From positions 1 to 64,000 of the forward strand of contig DFCS01000037.1 of NCBI GenBank assembly GCA_002367105.1: a stretch of 64,000 nt of DNA. Direction: 5' to 3'. The DNA is from Hungatella sp. UBA3048. GTDB taxonomy: Bacteria; Bacillota; Clostridia; Lachnospirales; Lachnospiraceae. This document shows, in pieces, positions 25,585-34,810 of this stretch (positions are counted from its first letter, which is position 1; every line of letters begins with the position of its first letter). Both the position numbers and the translations under genes were made by a program. Under the pieces are notes generated by a model. It did not search any database. It saw nothing but the letters and a program-made list of their open reading frames with translations, and was not told the origin of the DNA.

Positions 25585-26494
25585 CTTCCCTTTCCCCCTT
25601 CCTCTGAACCGCTTTCTGGATAAGCGTACATACGACCAGAATTGCAAACAGCACATAGGACATGGCCGCAGCATAGCCCATATTGTTCTTCGTAAATCCT
25701 GTTTCATAAATATATTGGATCAAGGGTTTTGTACTTCCTGCCGGCCCCCCTGCCGTGATTAACTGGATCTGGCCGAACACCTTAAAGCTGGCGATGATCT
25801 GCAGCATGACGATTAAATAGGTGGTTGGTTTTAATAAAGGCAGAACAATGGAAAACAGCTGCTGCCACTTCGCCGCCCCGTCGATTTCTGCCGCCTCGTA
25901 AATCTCCGGTGAAATATCCTGCAGAGCTGATAAATATAATAGCATGGAAAATCCCACGGTCCACCATACGGTCATCATGGTTACTACCGCCCATGCATGA
26001 TTTGTGTCAATCAACCACTGGATTTCCGATCCGGGACCTAAAATTCCGGTCAGATGCAGAACTCCGTTTACAAAACCCATATAGGGTGCAAACATATATT
26101 TTGCAATAAAGGACGCAACAGAAACGGATATAATACTTGGAAGATAATATGCGACCCTTAACCCACGCCTGATTTTCACCGGCCTGTTGGCAAACAGCGC
26201 CAGTATCAAAGCCATGATCACCAGAAAAGGTACGGAAAGGATGACAAAGATGATCGTATGTTCCAGTGCGTCAACAAACTTCTGATCCGATAAAAATTTC
26301 GTATAATTATCCAGTCCTACAAATTTTACCTTACCCATTAAGGACCACTTATGCAGGCTTACATACAGCCCCTGAATCACCGGCCATATGGTAAAAACCG
26401 TATATAAGGCCAAAAAAGGTAGGCACAATCCCAGGCCTGTAGCCATATCTCTTATTTTTCTGCTTCTGCTCAAATTACTGTCCTCCCTAACCAT
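25574..26494 (-). CDS. Sugar ABC transporter permease (MalF/CUT1 type)
   Basis: A 306-residue permease with six membrane segments and EAA loop EAAEIDGAAKWQQLFSIVLP. It forms the translocation channel with the MalG-type partner. The ATG at 26494 has AAAAGGA upstream; a frame to 26542 is possible but unsupported. It follows the binding-protein gene by about 55 bp in the same operon. Confidence 0.9.
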   Translation of the reverse strand: MVREDSNLSRSRKIRDMATGLGLCLPFLALYTVFTIWPVIQGLYVSLHKWSLMGKVKFVGLDNYTKFLSDQKFVDALEHTIIFVILSVPFLVIMALILALFANRPVKIRRGLRVAYYLPSIISVSVASFIAKYMFAPYMGFVNGVLHLTGILGPGSEIQWLIDTNHAWAVVTMMTVWWTVGFSMLLYLSALQDISPEIYEAAEIDGAAKWQQLFSIVLPLLKPTTYLIVMLQIIASFKVFGQIQLITAGGPAGSTKPLIQYIYETGFTKNNMGYAAAMSYVLFAILVVCTLIQKAVQRKGEREDEA

Positions 26495-26548
26495 GCAATC
26501 CTTTTTACAAAGAGGGGAGAATGATTCCCCCCTCTGTCTCATTAAACG

Positions 26549-27964
26549 TTACGGAAGGTTTGACTCAAGCTCATCATACAGGGCATCAATTCCGGAGGCA
26601 GCATCTCCCTTTCCTGTCCAGATGGTATCCAGGCTGTCGATCATCCCTTTCTTCATTCCGTTGAAGGTAGATACCTTTGCCGGAAGGACTGCTTTCTCCA
26701 CCTCAGACATGTAGCTGCTTCTGTATGGAAGTGCCTTATAGGCGTCACTTGCAAGAACCTCCCTGCATGCCGGGATCTGGCCGGAGCCTGCCCAGGTCAC
26801 GCCGCCTTTCATGGATGCAGCTACCATGAATTCTACCGCTGCTTTGCTGTCGGCTTCATTCCTTGAGTTCTTTGTAGGAAGAATGAAGGTATGGGAATCA
26901 GCCCAGCAGTTATCGGTATCAAAAAGCTTGGGGAATGCCATGGGTACAAAGCTTAAGTTATCCGTCTGCTCAAAAGCGCCTACCGCCCAGGTTCCGCCGA
27001 TGCAGATTCCGGCTTTTCCGGTCTGGAAAAATTTCTGGTGGTCATCAATGCCTTCAGCAACATAACCCTTGTCATACAGTCCCTTTACAAACTCCGCCGC
27101 TTTTACTGCCTTTTCCTTATCAAGGGTAACCTTCTTGCCGTCATCGCTGACGATAGGGGTTCCTCCCATCTGGAAATAGGTTGCCCACCACAAACGGTAC
27201 GGATCGTCTCCGTTATTGGTAATGGCGATGGTTGTGCCATCTTCCGGGATTACGGCTTTGATTTTATCACAAACAGCATAAAAGTCATCCGCGCTCTTAA
27301 TATCAACGCCCCCTGCCGCATTTAAGGTCACACCGGCCTTTTCCAATATCTCTTTGTTGAAATACATGATCTCTGCATGAGTGTCCAAAGGTACCGCATA
27401 GACTTCTCCGTCAAACGTCACGGCATCAATGGAGGCCTGTGAATAATTCTGGCTTAAATCAATCCCCAGCTCGTCAAGATAGGAAGTGATCGGCTGTACC
27501 ACACCGTCTTCCACCAGCTGAGGAAGAGAGGACGCGTGGGAAATGCCGATATCCGGCCCTTTTCCGGCAGCAACGGCTGTCTGGAGCTTTGTATAATAAT
27601 CCGCCCATACCAGCATGATGGACTGTACCTGTTTCGTCGGGTTCGTACCGTTATACTCCTCAATCATCTTGGTCATGAAACCGCCGTCACCGCCGCTGAA
27701 CAGAGACCACATAACCAGCTTGTTGGCATCCACTGCCACCTGCTCCGGATTGTTGACCGTTCCGTCATCATTAACATTCTTTGTTTCTTCCGTCGCTGCT
27801 GCTGACGTTTCCCCACCGGAAGTTTCCTTGCTCTCCTGGGTCCCCTGTGCCGTCTGGGTACCCGCAGTTGTCTGCGTTGACGCGCTGCTTCCACATCCTG
27901 ACATTGCCGCCATAACCAGTGCCGCTGCACCTAATGCAGCCATCCATTTTTTGCCCTTTCTCAT
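26549..27964 (-). CDS. Sugar ABC transporter substrate-binding lipoprotein
   Basis: A 471-residue extracellular binding protein. The N-terminus is a lipoprotein signal: basic MRKGKKW, a hydrophobic stretch, then MAAMSGCG with the lipidated cysteine near residue 23, followed by a Ser/Thr/Gln-rich linker. The CUT1-type SBP fold runs from about residue 75. AAGGAGG precedes the ATG at 27964, which is preferred over an upstream ATG at 28003. First gene of the operon SBP-MalF-MalG-GH2. Confidence 0.92.
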   Translation of the reverse strand: MRKGKKWMAALGAAALVMAAMSGCGSSASTQTTAGTQTAQGTQESKETSGGETSAAATEETKNVNDDGTVNNPEQVAVDANKLVMWSLFSGGDGGFMTKMIEEYNGTNPTKQVQSIMLVWADYYTKLQTAVAAGKGPDIGISHASSLPQLVEDGVVQPITSYLDELGIDLSQNYSQASIDAVTFDGEVYAVPLDTHAEIMYFNKEILEKAGVTLNAAGGVDIKSADDFYAVCDKIKAVIPEDGTTIAITNNGDDPYRLWWATYFQMGGTPIVSDDGKKVTLDKEKAVKAAEFVKGLYDKGYVAEGIDDHQKFFQTGKAGICIGGTWAVGAFEQTDNLSFVPMAFPKLFDTDNCWADSHTFILPTKNSRNEADSKAAVEFMVAASMKGGVTWAGSGQIPACREVLASDAYKALPYRSSYMSEVEKAVLPAKVSTFNGMKKGMIDSLDTIWTGKGDAASGIDALYDELESNLP

Positions 27965-28044
27965 AATTACCTCCTTGTCTTTTTTCGTTACCTCACAAAC
28001 CATAAAACAGCCTGTCGTTTTTTGTCCAATAAAAGCTTGGCTAA

Positions 28045-28164
28045 CAACAGTATTACTGTTTCAATAAATCAACCATACACCTTTTTGTTGTGTTAGTCAA
28101 TATATTATTCTCTATTTTATTTGATATTTTGTATATTTTATCTATTTACAACAATATTACTGTT
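28045..28164 (-). promoter_or_regulatory. Sugar ABC operon promoter flanked by two matching operators
   Basis: Minus-strand TTGACT (28095-28100), 17 nt, TATGGT (28072-28077) is the best promoter. Operator 1, AACAGTATTACTGTT (28045-28059), is a perfect 7+1+7 palindrome just past the start site. Operator 2, AACAATATTACTGTT (28150-28164), differs by one base and lies upstream of the -35. They are exactly 105 bp apart. The ArsR-type regulator at 28311 is the likely ligand. Confidence 0.75.
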
Positions 28165-28243
28165 TTATCTTTTATTTCTATCATTTAGAAAAATAGAATC
28201 CCTGTTATAATCCATCGTTCTCTTCTCCCATGCGCATGGCAAC

Positions 28244-28295
28244 GAAAAAACAGCCGTCCGGAAAATATGCATATTTTCCGGACGGCTGTTTTTTC
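28244..28295. terminator. Perfect 52-nt palindromic bidirectional terminator
   Basis: GAAAAAACAGCCGTCCGG with AAAATATG is followed directly by its exact reverse complement, giving A-runs and T-runs on both sides. It terminates the ArsR-type gene (stop at 28311) on the minus strand. Confidence 0.85.
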
Positions 28296-28310
28296 TGTCC
28301 CCATATATCA

Positions 28311-29231
28311 TCAATATTCGATTTCCATAATAATATCCTGGGCATAATCGCCGAAGGTCTTACCAAAAAGATTAAAGCCGCCCTCATATTTTGCATCCTT
28401 ACGATTCCCGATTGTCATGCTGATAAAGGCGTTCTCTGAAAGCCCGATGTCGTTGATTCTTACTTTTGAGGCCCGCTCTCCATTGATATAGCTTCCGTCT
28501 CCCTTAATCTCCCATTTTACCAAAAGACCGTATTGGGTAGAACCATTCGGCCACAGGGAAGGTGTGAATCTCCCCCTTCTTGACCCGAAGTCCCCCGGAC
28601 AGCACCAGGTGGCGCATTCCACACCGTTTATCCACATGGTAATGTCGGACCTCCAGTCCTCCGCATACCCGGGAGCTTCCGAGCATATCTCCATGGTAAA
28701 GGACAGCCGTACGGGCCGTTTCCCTGAAGGAAGCTGATTGGGGAACCGGTATTCCACATGGCCTTTGGAGGTCCACAAAAGACCGGCATCTATCCGTTCC
28801 GGCAGATAAAAGCTGTATACCTTGTCCTCCATTCCCACCACTCCAGAAGGAGAATATAAGCCGCAGGTAGGAGAAATACTGCAGTCCACAAATGCGCCTA
28901 CCGGCATTTCGACGCTTAACACCTCATTGATCTGGCTGCTTCTGGGCAGGAAGCAGAGATTGGCATAATCCTGTTTCCGGCTGCATACCTTCATGGTCCC
29001 ATGGCTTCCCGGCTGTTCTTCCATACGGATCAAATCCGCCGCCTCAAGAAGCTTCAAATGGAAAGCAGCACTGGACTGGGGAAGATCAAGAGCTTCCGCG
29101 ATCTGGCTGATTGAATAATTGTCCTGGTATAACAGCTTTATGATCTCCAGCCGGACAGGTGACGAGATCGCCTTGCCAAACTCACAGATCTCTTTGATAT
29201 TTTCCAGAGTATACTCCTTAATTTTTGCCAT
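28311..29231 (-). CDS. ArsR-type winged-helix regulator with large C-terminal beta-rich domain
   Basis: A 306-residue protein. Residues about 15-85 are an ArsR winged helix (SSPVRLEIIKLLYQD, SISQIAEALDLPQSSAAFHL). No metal-binding cysteines are seen in the recognition region. Residues about 100-306 form a long beta-rich, Trp/Gly-rich domain (MWINGVECATWCCPGDFGSRRGRF near the middle, shown in part) that I do not recognise and that may sense a sugar. GGAGAGAGGGG precedes the ATG. It lies upstream of the sugar ABC operon in the same direction, separated by a terminator. Confidence 0.8.
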   Translation of the reverse strand: MAKIKEYTLENIKEICEFGKAISSPVRLEIIKLLYQDNYSISQIAEALDLPQSSAAFHLKLLEAADLIRMEEQPGSHGTMKVCSRKQDYANLCFLPRSSQINEVLSVEMPVGAFVDCSISPTCGLYSPSGVVGMEDKVYSFYLPERIDAGLLWTSKGHVEYRFPNQLPSGKRPVRLSFTMEICSEAPGYAEDWRSDITMWINGVECATWCCPGDFGSRRGRFTPSLWPNGSTQYGLLVKWEIKGDGSYINGERASKVRINDIGLSENAFISMTIGNRKDAKYEGGFNLFGKTFGDYAQDIIMEIEY

Positions 29232-29572
29232 GCCCCTCTCTCCTTTTACTCTTTTTTACGCCTCAGGCGCTCAAAGACTCCCCCATATTTGATATTTATC
29301 ATACATTATTTCCGGCCATGCTGTCAATCCCGGCCATTCTTTTGCACCTATATTTTCCATTATTGGAAAATTGTTATCTTAATAAAAAATAAACTTCAAA
29401 CAGGAAAAATAATGCTGTTTTATATCGAATTTTATGATAAAATAAAAAAAGTTTCCTCATTAATAAATAGGGCCGTAATGATATTACATTAGTTGTATGG
29501 CATTTATTTTCTTTGATGATGAAAGAATAATTTAAAAAAGGAATCCTATGAAATGATAGGACTGGTTAAACT
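29232..29572. other. Intergenic region upstream of the APC permease
   Basis: AT-rich, contains divergent promoter space for the ArsR-type gene and the permease; no operator, RNA or small gene could be supported. Confidence 0.35.
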
Positions 29573-30934
29573 ATGGAACCGAAATTAGAAAAGAAATATG
29601 GCCTTTTTACAGCTATTGCAATGGTTGTAGGCATCGTCATCGGAAGCGGTGTGTTTTTTAAGGCGGAAAAGATCCTTACGGCAACCGGCGGCAATTTAAA
29701 GGAAGGCATCCTGGCGTGGGTGATCGGAGGTATCATAATGATTTCCTGCGCTTACACGTTTTCTGTCATGGCTACTAAATATCAGTTTATCAATGGGGTG
29801 GTAGATTATGCAGAAGCAACAATGGGGAAAAAGTATGCCTATTATGTCGGCTGGTTTATGGCTATGATTTATTATCCCACAATTACCTCGGTGCTTGCAT
29901 GGGTCTCCGCACGGTATACCTGCGTAATCTTTGGCTTTTCCATTACTGGCGGAGAATGTATGACCATAGCCTGCCTTTATCTGGTTTCAAGCTTTACAAT
30001 GAATGCGTTATCTCCTGTTCTGGCAGGAAAATTCCAGGTAAGCACCACGGTCATCAAACTGATTCCTCTCTTCTTAATGGCTGTTGTCGGAACGTTTTCA
30101 GGACTTCGAAGCGGTATGACGGTGTATAATTTCACCCACTACGTATCCCAAAGTACTACCAACGGGTTGTTTACGGCTGTTGTAGCAGCAAGCTTTGCCT
30201 ACGAAGGCTGGATCATTGCAACCTGCATTAACGCAGAATTAAAAAATGCAAAGAAAAATCTTCCTTTGGCTTTGATTGCAGGTACTTTTATTACTATGTC
30301 CGTTTACATCCTTTATTATATCGGTTTGGCCGGAACGATTAAAAATGAGGTGATGATGGCTGGCGGTGAAACCGGTGCAAAGCTGGCATTCCAAACAATT
30401 TTCACCTCTGCAGGCGGTTCCCTTTTATTTGTATTCGTCATTATTTCATGCCTGGGGACCTTAAACGGGCTGATGCTTGGCTGTACACGTGGAATTTATT
30501 CTATCGCTGCAAGGGGTCTTGGTCCTAAGCCCAGAGTTTTCAGCCAGGTGGATCCGGCGACTAATATGCCAGTTAATTCCGCAATCATGGGGTTATTTCT
30601 TTGCAGCCTCTGGTTATTTTACTTTTATGGGGCAAACTTAACCGACAACTGGTTTGGGTTCTTCAGCTTTGATTCTTCAGAATTACCCATTATTACAATT
30701 TACGCACTGTACATTCCTATTTTTATTATGTTCATGAAAAAAGGGAAAGAGCTTAATTTTTTCAACAGAATCCTTATGCCCTGCATATCCCTTGCAGGCT
30801 GTATATTTATGATCGCTGCCGCCTGGTTTGCCCACGGAATTGCTGCAATCGCTTATCTGATCGTGTTTTTTGTTATCATGGCATTTGGCGCTGTGCTTTT
30901 GCATAGGACGAAACAGCCAGTGAACGAGCTTTGA
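29573..30934 (+). CDS. APC-superfamily amino acid permease
   Basis: A 453-residue membrane transporter with about 12 hydrophobic segments. The first segment has the APC signature AIAMVVGIVIGSGVFF, the unwound substrate-binding helix. SFAYEGWIIATCINAELKNAKKNLP fits the conserved helix 6/loop region. Substrate is likely an amino acid or amine; which one is not readable. The ribosome site is weak. It is monocistronic, ending at a hairpin at 30968. Confidence 0.88.
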   Translation: MEPKLEKKYGLFTAIAMVVGIVIGSGVFFKAEKILTATGGNLKEGILAWVIGGIIMISCAYTFSVMATKYQFINGVVDYAEATMGKKYAYYVGWFMAMIYYPTITSVLAWVSARYTCVIFGFSITGGECMTIACLYLVSSFTMNALSPVLAGKFQVSTTVIKLIPLFLMAVVGTFSGLRSGMTVYNFTHYVSQSTTNGLFTAVVAASFAYEGWIIATCINAELKNAKKNLPLALIAGTFITMSVYILYYIGLAGTIKNEVMMAGGETGAKLAFQTIFTSAGGSLLFVFVIISCLGTLNGLMLGCTRGIYSIAARGLGPKPRVFSQVDPATNMPVNSAIMGLFLCSLWLFYFYGANLTDNWFGFFSFDSSELPIITIYALYIPIFIMFMKKGKELNFFNRILMPCISLAGCIFMIAAAWFAHGIAAIAYLIVFFVIMAFGAVLLHRTKQPVNEL

Positions 30935-30967
30935 CATAAATAGAAAATTAATACAGAAATCCCAGAG

Positions 30968-30995
30968 GCCGCTTTTTATAACGAAAAGCGGCTTG
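30968..30995 (+). terminator. Terminator of the APC permease gene
   Basis: Perfect 9-bp arms GCCGCTTTT / AAAAGCGGC with a short loop, followed by TTGCTGTTTATA. Confidence 0.65.
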
Positions 30996-31078
30996 CTGTT
31001 TATAATATTCCTTTACAAATTTACTTTGCAGATATACAATATATCGAAATATGATATAAATGTTTGGAGGGAAAATTC

Positions 31079-31735
31079 ATGCAAAGGGAGAATATTCGGT
31101 TACGCCAGGAAAGAGCATCCGATTACCGGATCGTTGAAGATTTGACGCGGGAAGCGTTCTGGAATCATTATGCCCCCGGCTGTAATGAGCACTATCTGGT
31201 GCACATAATGCGGGAATCAGAGTCATTTATAAAAGAACTGGACTTCGTCGCCACTGAAAAAGAAACGCTTGTCGGTAACATTATGTATACAAAAGCAAAT
31301 ATACGGTGTGATAACGGGGAGATATATCCGGTTATCAGCTTTGGTCCAATTTCAGTTTTTCCTGAGCTTCAAGGGCAGGGAATCGGAACCTTACTCATCG
31401 AACACACCAAAAAGCTTGCAAAGGATTTGGGCTACAAGGCAATATTAATTTATGGTGACCCCTCCTATTACAGCAGATTTGGTTTTGTTCCGGCTGAAAC
31501 ATACAGAATCGGTACATCTGACAATATGTACGCTGCTTCATTACTGGCTTTCGAACTGACTAAGAGGGTATTGTCTGATTGCTCCGGCCGTTTCTTTGAA
31601 GACCCGATATTTAATATAGACGAAGCAAAAGCAAAAGAATTTGACAAAAGTTTTCCAAACAAAGAACTTAAGGATTCTTCCCCATCGCAGGATCGATTTC
31701 TTCAGCTGGTTCACATGCGGACACCAAGATTATGA
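31079..31735 (+). CDS. GNAT-family N-acetyltransferase
   Basis: A 218-residue acetyltransferase. Acetyl-CoA binding motif: FGPISVFPELQGQGIGTLLIE (Q-x-x-G-x-G as QGQGIG), then DPSYYSRFGFVPA, common in the YhbS-like subgroup. GGAGG lies 8 nt before the ATG at 31079; an upstream in-frame ATG at 31064 would include that site. It is 45 bp before the flavodoxin/ferredoxin gene and may be cotranscribed. Confidence 0.87.
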   Translation: MQRENIRLRQERASDYRIVEDLTREAFWNHYAPGCNEHYLVHIMRESESFIKELDFVATEKETLVGNIMYTKANIRCDNGEIYPVISFGPISVFPELQGQGIGTLLIEHTKKLAKDLGYKAILIYGDPSYYSRFGFVPAETYRIGTSDNMYAASLLAFELTKRVLSDCSGRFFEDPIFNIDEAKAKEFDKSFPNKELKDSSPSQDRFLQLVHMRTPRL

Positions 31736-31780
31736 ATATTTTAAGCAGTAAACTCGCTCTTTATATCAAAGGAGACTTAT

Positions 31781-32662
31781 ATGAATGATAGAACGCCTGC
31801 CGTTAAGGCTGTAACTTTAGCTTATTTTTCTGGAACAGGGGGCACAAAAGCCATTGTTTCCTGCTTTGAAACCCAGTTTATAAAATCGGGAATCCATGTA
31901 AATGTAATTGATATATCTCGCGGCAATACATATCATGAGGAAAAAGCATCGGATCTTCTGATCATTTTCTCTCCTGTATATGCCTTCAGGCTGACCACTC
32001 TCGTGGAACAATGGATAAAAAATCTGCCCAAAACACAGAATATGCCTGCCGCAGTCATCTCAGTTTCCGGCGGAGGCGAAATTTCACCCAACACTGCCTG
32101 CCGCGTTCACTGTAAGCGTTTGCTGGTAAAAAAAGGGTATCATATGATCTACGAAAAAATGTTTGTTATGCCGTCTAATTATGCCTCTCAGGCGGATTAC
32201 CAAATAAATCTCCAATTGCTTCATGTTATTCCGCAAAAAGTTACCCAGGCCATCACAGAGATCTTATCCGGTAAGATAGCCCTTACAAAGCCCAGGGTTC
32301 TTGATCGTTTTTTTGCATTTATAGGCAAAGCAGAGCACTTTGGTGCAAAAATCTTCGGCTTATCTATCCATGCCTCAAAAGAATGTACCCAATGTGGTCT
32401 GTGTGAAAGAAAATGTCCAGCTAATAACATTAAGATCCAAAACGGTCTCCCAAAGTTTGGATCCAATTGTATGTGGTGTTTGAAATGCATCTATGATTGT
32501 CCGCATCATGCCCTGTCTCCGGGAGCTTTTAAGTTTTCCGTTTTAAAAGACGGCTATAACTTAACAGAAATGAGCGAGCAGGCGAAAACCCAGTGTGATG
32601 CAGAACATCAACCCTCCGGAAGTATGCTTTGGCAGGGAGTTATGGATTACTTAAAAGAATAG
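31781..32662 (+). CDS. EFR1-type flavodoxin-ferredoxin fusion protein
   Basis: A 293-residue redox protein: a flavodoxin-like domain (about 10-165, starting LAYFSGTGGT as the FMN phosphate loop) and a C-terminal 2x[4Fe-4S] ferredoxin domain with CTQCGLCERKCP and CMWCLKCIYDCP. It would carry low-potential electrons in the cytoplasm. AAAGGAG precedes the ATG. A strong terminator follows at 32687. Confidence 0.9.
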   Translation: MNDRTPAVKAVTLAYFSGTGGTKAIVSCFETQFIKSGIHVNVIDISRGNTYHEEKASDLLIIFSPVYAFRLTTLVEQWIKNLPKTQNMPAAVISVSGGGEISPNTACRVHCKRLLVKKGYHMIYEKMFVMPSNYASQADYQINLQLLHVIPQKVTQAITEILSGKIALTKPRVLDRFFAFIGKAEHFGAKIFGLSIHASKECTQCGLCERKCPANNIKIQNGLPKFGSNCMWCLKCIYDCPHHALSPGAFKFSVLKDGYNLTEMSEQAKTQCDAEHQPSGSMLWQGVMDYLKE

Positions 32663-32686
32663 CCTTTTGAAAATGACATAATAAGC

Positions 32687-32736
32687 AGGGTGCCGCTTCA
32701 TAGCTGATTTACAGCTGCGAAGCGGCACCCTCTTTA
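32687..32736 (+). terminator. Terminator of the EFR1 gene
   Basis: Perfect 13-bp arms AGGGTGCCGCTTC / GAAGCGGCACCCT plus inner AGCTG/CAGCT, followed by CTTTATTAT. It also works in the opposite direction for the small gene at 32737. Confidence 0.85.
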
Positions 32737-32952
32737 TTATACACCGTCATGCTTATTTCCCGTTTTGTAATCGTCTCTAGCCCAGTTTGGTGCATTGATC
32801 GGACCGGCTTTGTCATTTCCATTTTTCGCAGCTCCCTGGATTTCCGGCACATGGGCCTGCTCATTTTTTGGTCGATGCATTTTCTCTTGATTCTCCGTTC
32901 CATGATTGTTTGAATCATAAGGACTCGGTCTTCTCATACCAGCTTTTGCCAT
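32737..32952 (-). CDS. Small hydrophilic conserved protein
   Basis: A 71-residue, very polar, Asn/Lys/His-rich protein: MAKAGMRRPSPYDSNNHGTE, PEIQGAAKNGNDKAGP near the middle. TAGGAGGT precedes the ATG at 32952. Its composition resembles spore-core or spore-associated small proteins of Clostridia; I cannot assign a family with certainty. A second overlapping frame (32709-32918) has no ribosome site. Confidence 0.65.
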   Translation of the reverse strand: MAKAGMRRPSPYDSNNHGTENQEKMHRPKNEQAHVPEIQGAAKNGNDKAGPINAPNWARDDYKTGNKHDGV

Positions 32953-33067
32953 AATGATACCTCCTATCTGTCGATAGTTTTTGTATTTCCCAGGAAACTA
33001 TGCAGATAAAATCATGAAATGACCGGTAATTACTTTTTCAACAATTAACTGCTTTTATCCTGTATCA

Positions 33068-33604
33068 TCAGACATCTTTTATTGTTTCTTCACACCAAAG
33101 GATCGTACCCTCGCAGGATATGATTCCTTTTCTAAGAACCGCTTTGATAAAACGTGACCGTTCCTTCGTTATCTCCTTGATTCCCTTCTCTAAATCCCTT
33201 TGCATTTGAAGATATTGTTCCAGCTTTTTTTCATGTATTTCTTTGTAATCATTCAGCATCCGGATTACGCTTTCCTTAGGCCGGCTGCTTGAGAATAATA
33301 ATTTAAGCATAAACTCAGAGCGCACCGGCTGGAGCAAGGTCTCTTCTAAAAGCCATGCATCAAACTCCTGCTTTCCTTTTTCAGTGATTCGATACTCCAC
33401 TTTCCTGGCATTCTTTTCCCCTGATACAATATCGATCAATCCATCCTCCAATAATTTTTTCAGCGTTGGATAGATATGACCGAAGTTTTCATTCCAAAAT
33501 CCTGCAAGCACCGTATCGCAGTACTTCTTGATATCATAACCAGTGCCTGATGATAAACTTAAAATCCCTAATATTGCATACATAGATTTGTTTTTCAAAG
33601 CCAT
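33068..33604 (-). CDS. PadR-family transcriptional regulator
   Basis: A 178-residue regulator. The PadR winged helix is clear (YAILGILSLSSGTGYDIKKY, then FGHIYPTLKKLLEDGLI and KVEYRITEKGKQEFDAWL), followed by a helical Vir-type C-terminal dimerisation domain. ATG 33604 follows AAGGAGAAGG; it overlaps the glycosyltransferase stop by 10 bp, so the two genes are coupled. A perfect inverted repeat over their shared promoter is its likely binding site. Confidence 0.9.
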   Translation of the reverse strand: MALKNKSMYAILGILSLSSGTGYDIKKYCDTVLAGFWNENFGHIYPTLKKLLEDGLIDIVSGEKNARKVEYRITEKGKQEFDAWLLEETLLQPVRSEFMLKLLFSSSRPKESVIRMLNDYKEIHEKKLEQYLQMQRDLEKGIKEITKERSRFIKAVLRKGIISCEGTILWCEETIKDV

Positions 33605-34797
33605 GGCTTTTCCTTCTCCTTCCACGTCATCCCATATCGTTCTATCTTCTTCACAACCTGTTCCAGATCTCCTGCTTCCCTCATCTTTTGAGAGATTTGG
33701 ATACAGTTTTCTTTCACTTGCCTGTTCAAAAGAAGGGCTTCTGTTTTAGATCTGAGTATCTCTGATGACAGCTCTTTCATGCTTTCTGCCATGCCCAGAT
33801 CCATGGAAACAAGCCGCCTCGCCACCATATGCTGGTCATTTACCTGCGGCAACGCAAGCATCGGCACTCCAAAATACAAAGCTTCATTCACACTGTTAAA
33901 ACCTGCATGCGTTATAAATACATCCGCCCGTTTTAATACCTCAAGCTGTGGAAAATAACTCTTTACCATAAAATTTGATGGTAGTTCAATCAATTCAGAA
34001 GCATCACATTTACTTCCAGTTGACATACACACAAAATAACCAGTATCACGAAATGCAGAAATACACAAATTATAAAAATCAATATGATCTGTATTAAGGC
34101 TCCCAAGAGAAATATAAATAAGCGTTCTGTCCTCCATTTCTCTATAATCAATATCTGCCGTTTCCTGATGCCTGTCAATGGATGGACCGGCAAATAAATA
34201 TTCCGGCTCCTCCATACTGTTATCTCCGTTAAATTCCCTGGTAGTGTATACAATATTCATATCTCCTTTGCTGGTAAAAACCTGATCCAGTCCTGGTTTC
34301 TCAATATGGTAGCATTCAAATAGTCTTTCCAGAATTTCATAGCAATGATCCAATTGTGAGTGATATCCTTTTACAAGCATCTCCTCAGGAACCGGAGCTT
34401 TACTCATGGCAAAAGAAGAATGGGAACACAATACCGGTATCTTGAGAATCTGTTTTAAAAAACATGCTCCTCCAAAGATAGAATCGCAAACAATCATGTC
34501 ATACTGGTTTTCAGCCACATGTTCCAATATTTCCGGAAGCATCACTTCATCATATTGTAACATGTATTCCATAAGCATAAAAAACGGATGCCTGTCCGTT
34601 GGCCGGTAATCCTTTAAAAACTGATCCAAGCGGCTGCTATACCCAATCCATCTCGCTCCGGCCTGTAAGACACTATCCGAAAACTGGGCGGAGCAAAAGT
34701 AGCTGACTATGTTTCCTCTCCCGGTCAACCTCTTTACCAGTCCAAGCGTCGGGTTTATGTGACCGTATAAATTTGCATTAACAAACAAAATGTTCAT
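33595..34797 (-). CDS. MGT-type UDP-sugar glycosyltransferase (GT1)
   Basis: A 400-residue GT-B fold enzyme of family GT1. The N-terminus (MNILFVNANLYGHINPTLGL) is the acceptor-side fold; the donor-binding signature is ADVFITHAGFNSVNEALYFG followed by VPMLALPQVNDQ. Bacterial relatives glycosylate macrolides and other small hydrophobic molecules, often as self-protection. It is cotranscribed with a PadR regulator, a family that commonly senses phenolic or antimicrobial compounds, so detoxification is a reasonable inference. ATG 34797 is preceded by AAGGAG. Confidence 0.88.
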   Translation of the reverse strand: MNILFVNANLYGHINPTLGLVKRLTGRGNIVSYFCSAQFSDSVLQAGARWIGYSSRLDQFLKDYRPTDRHPFFMLMEYMLQYDEVMLPEILEHVAENQYDMIVCDSIFGGACFLKQILKIPVLCSHSSFAMSKAPVPEEMLVKGYHSQLDHCYEILERLFECYHIEKPGLDQVFTSKGDMNIVYTTREFNGDNSMEEPEYLFAGPSIDRHQETADIDYREMEDRTLIYISLGSLNTDHIDFYNLCISAFRDTGYFVCMSTGSKCDASELIELPSNFMVKSYFPQLEVLKRADVFITHAGFNSVNEALYFGVPMLALPQVNDQHMVARRLVSMDLGMAESMKELSSEILRSKTEALLLNRQVKENCIQISQKMREAGDLEQVVKKIERYGMTWKEKEKPWL

Positions 34798-34810
34798 GTT
34801 CCAGTCTCCT

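Noticed and set aside
32709..32918. 69-codon minus frame overlapping the small hydrophilic gene
   Set aside because: The frame at 32737-32952 has the TAGGAGGT site and sensible composition; this one is its shadow.
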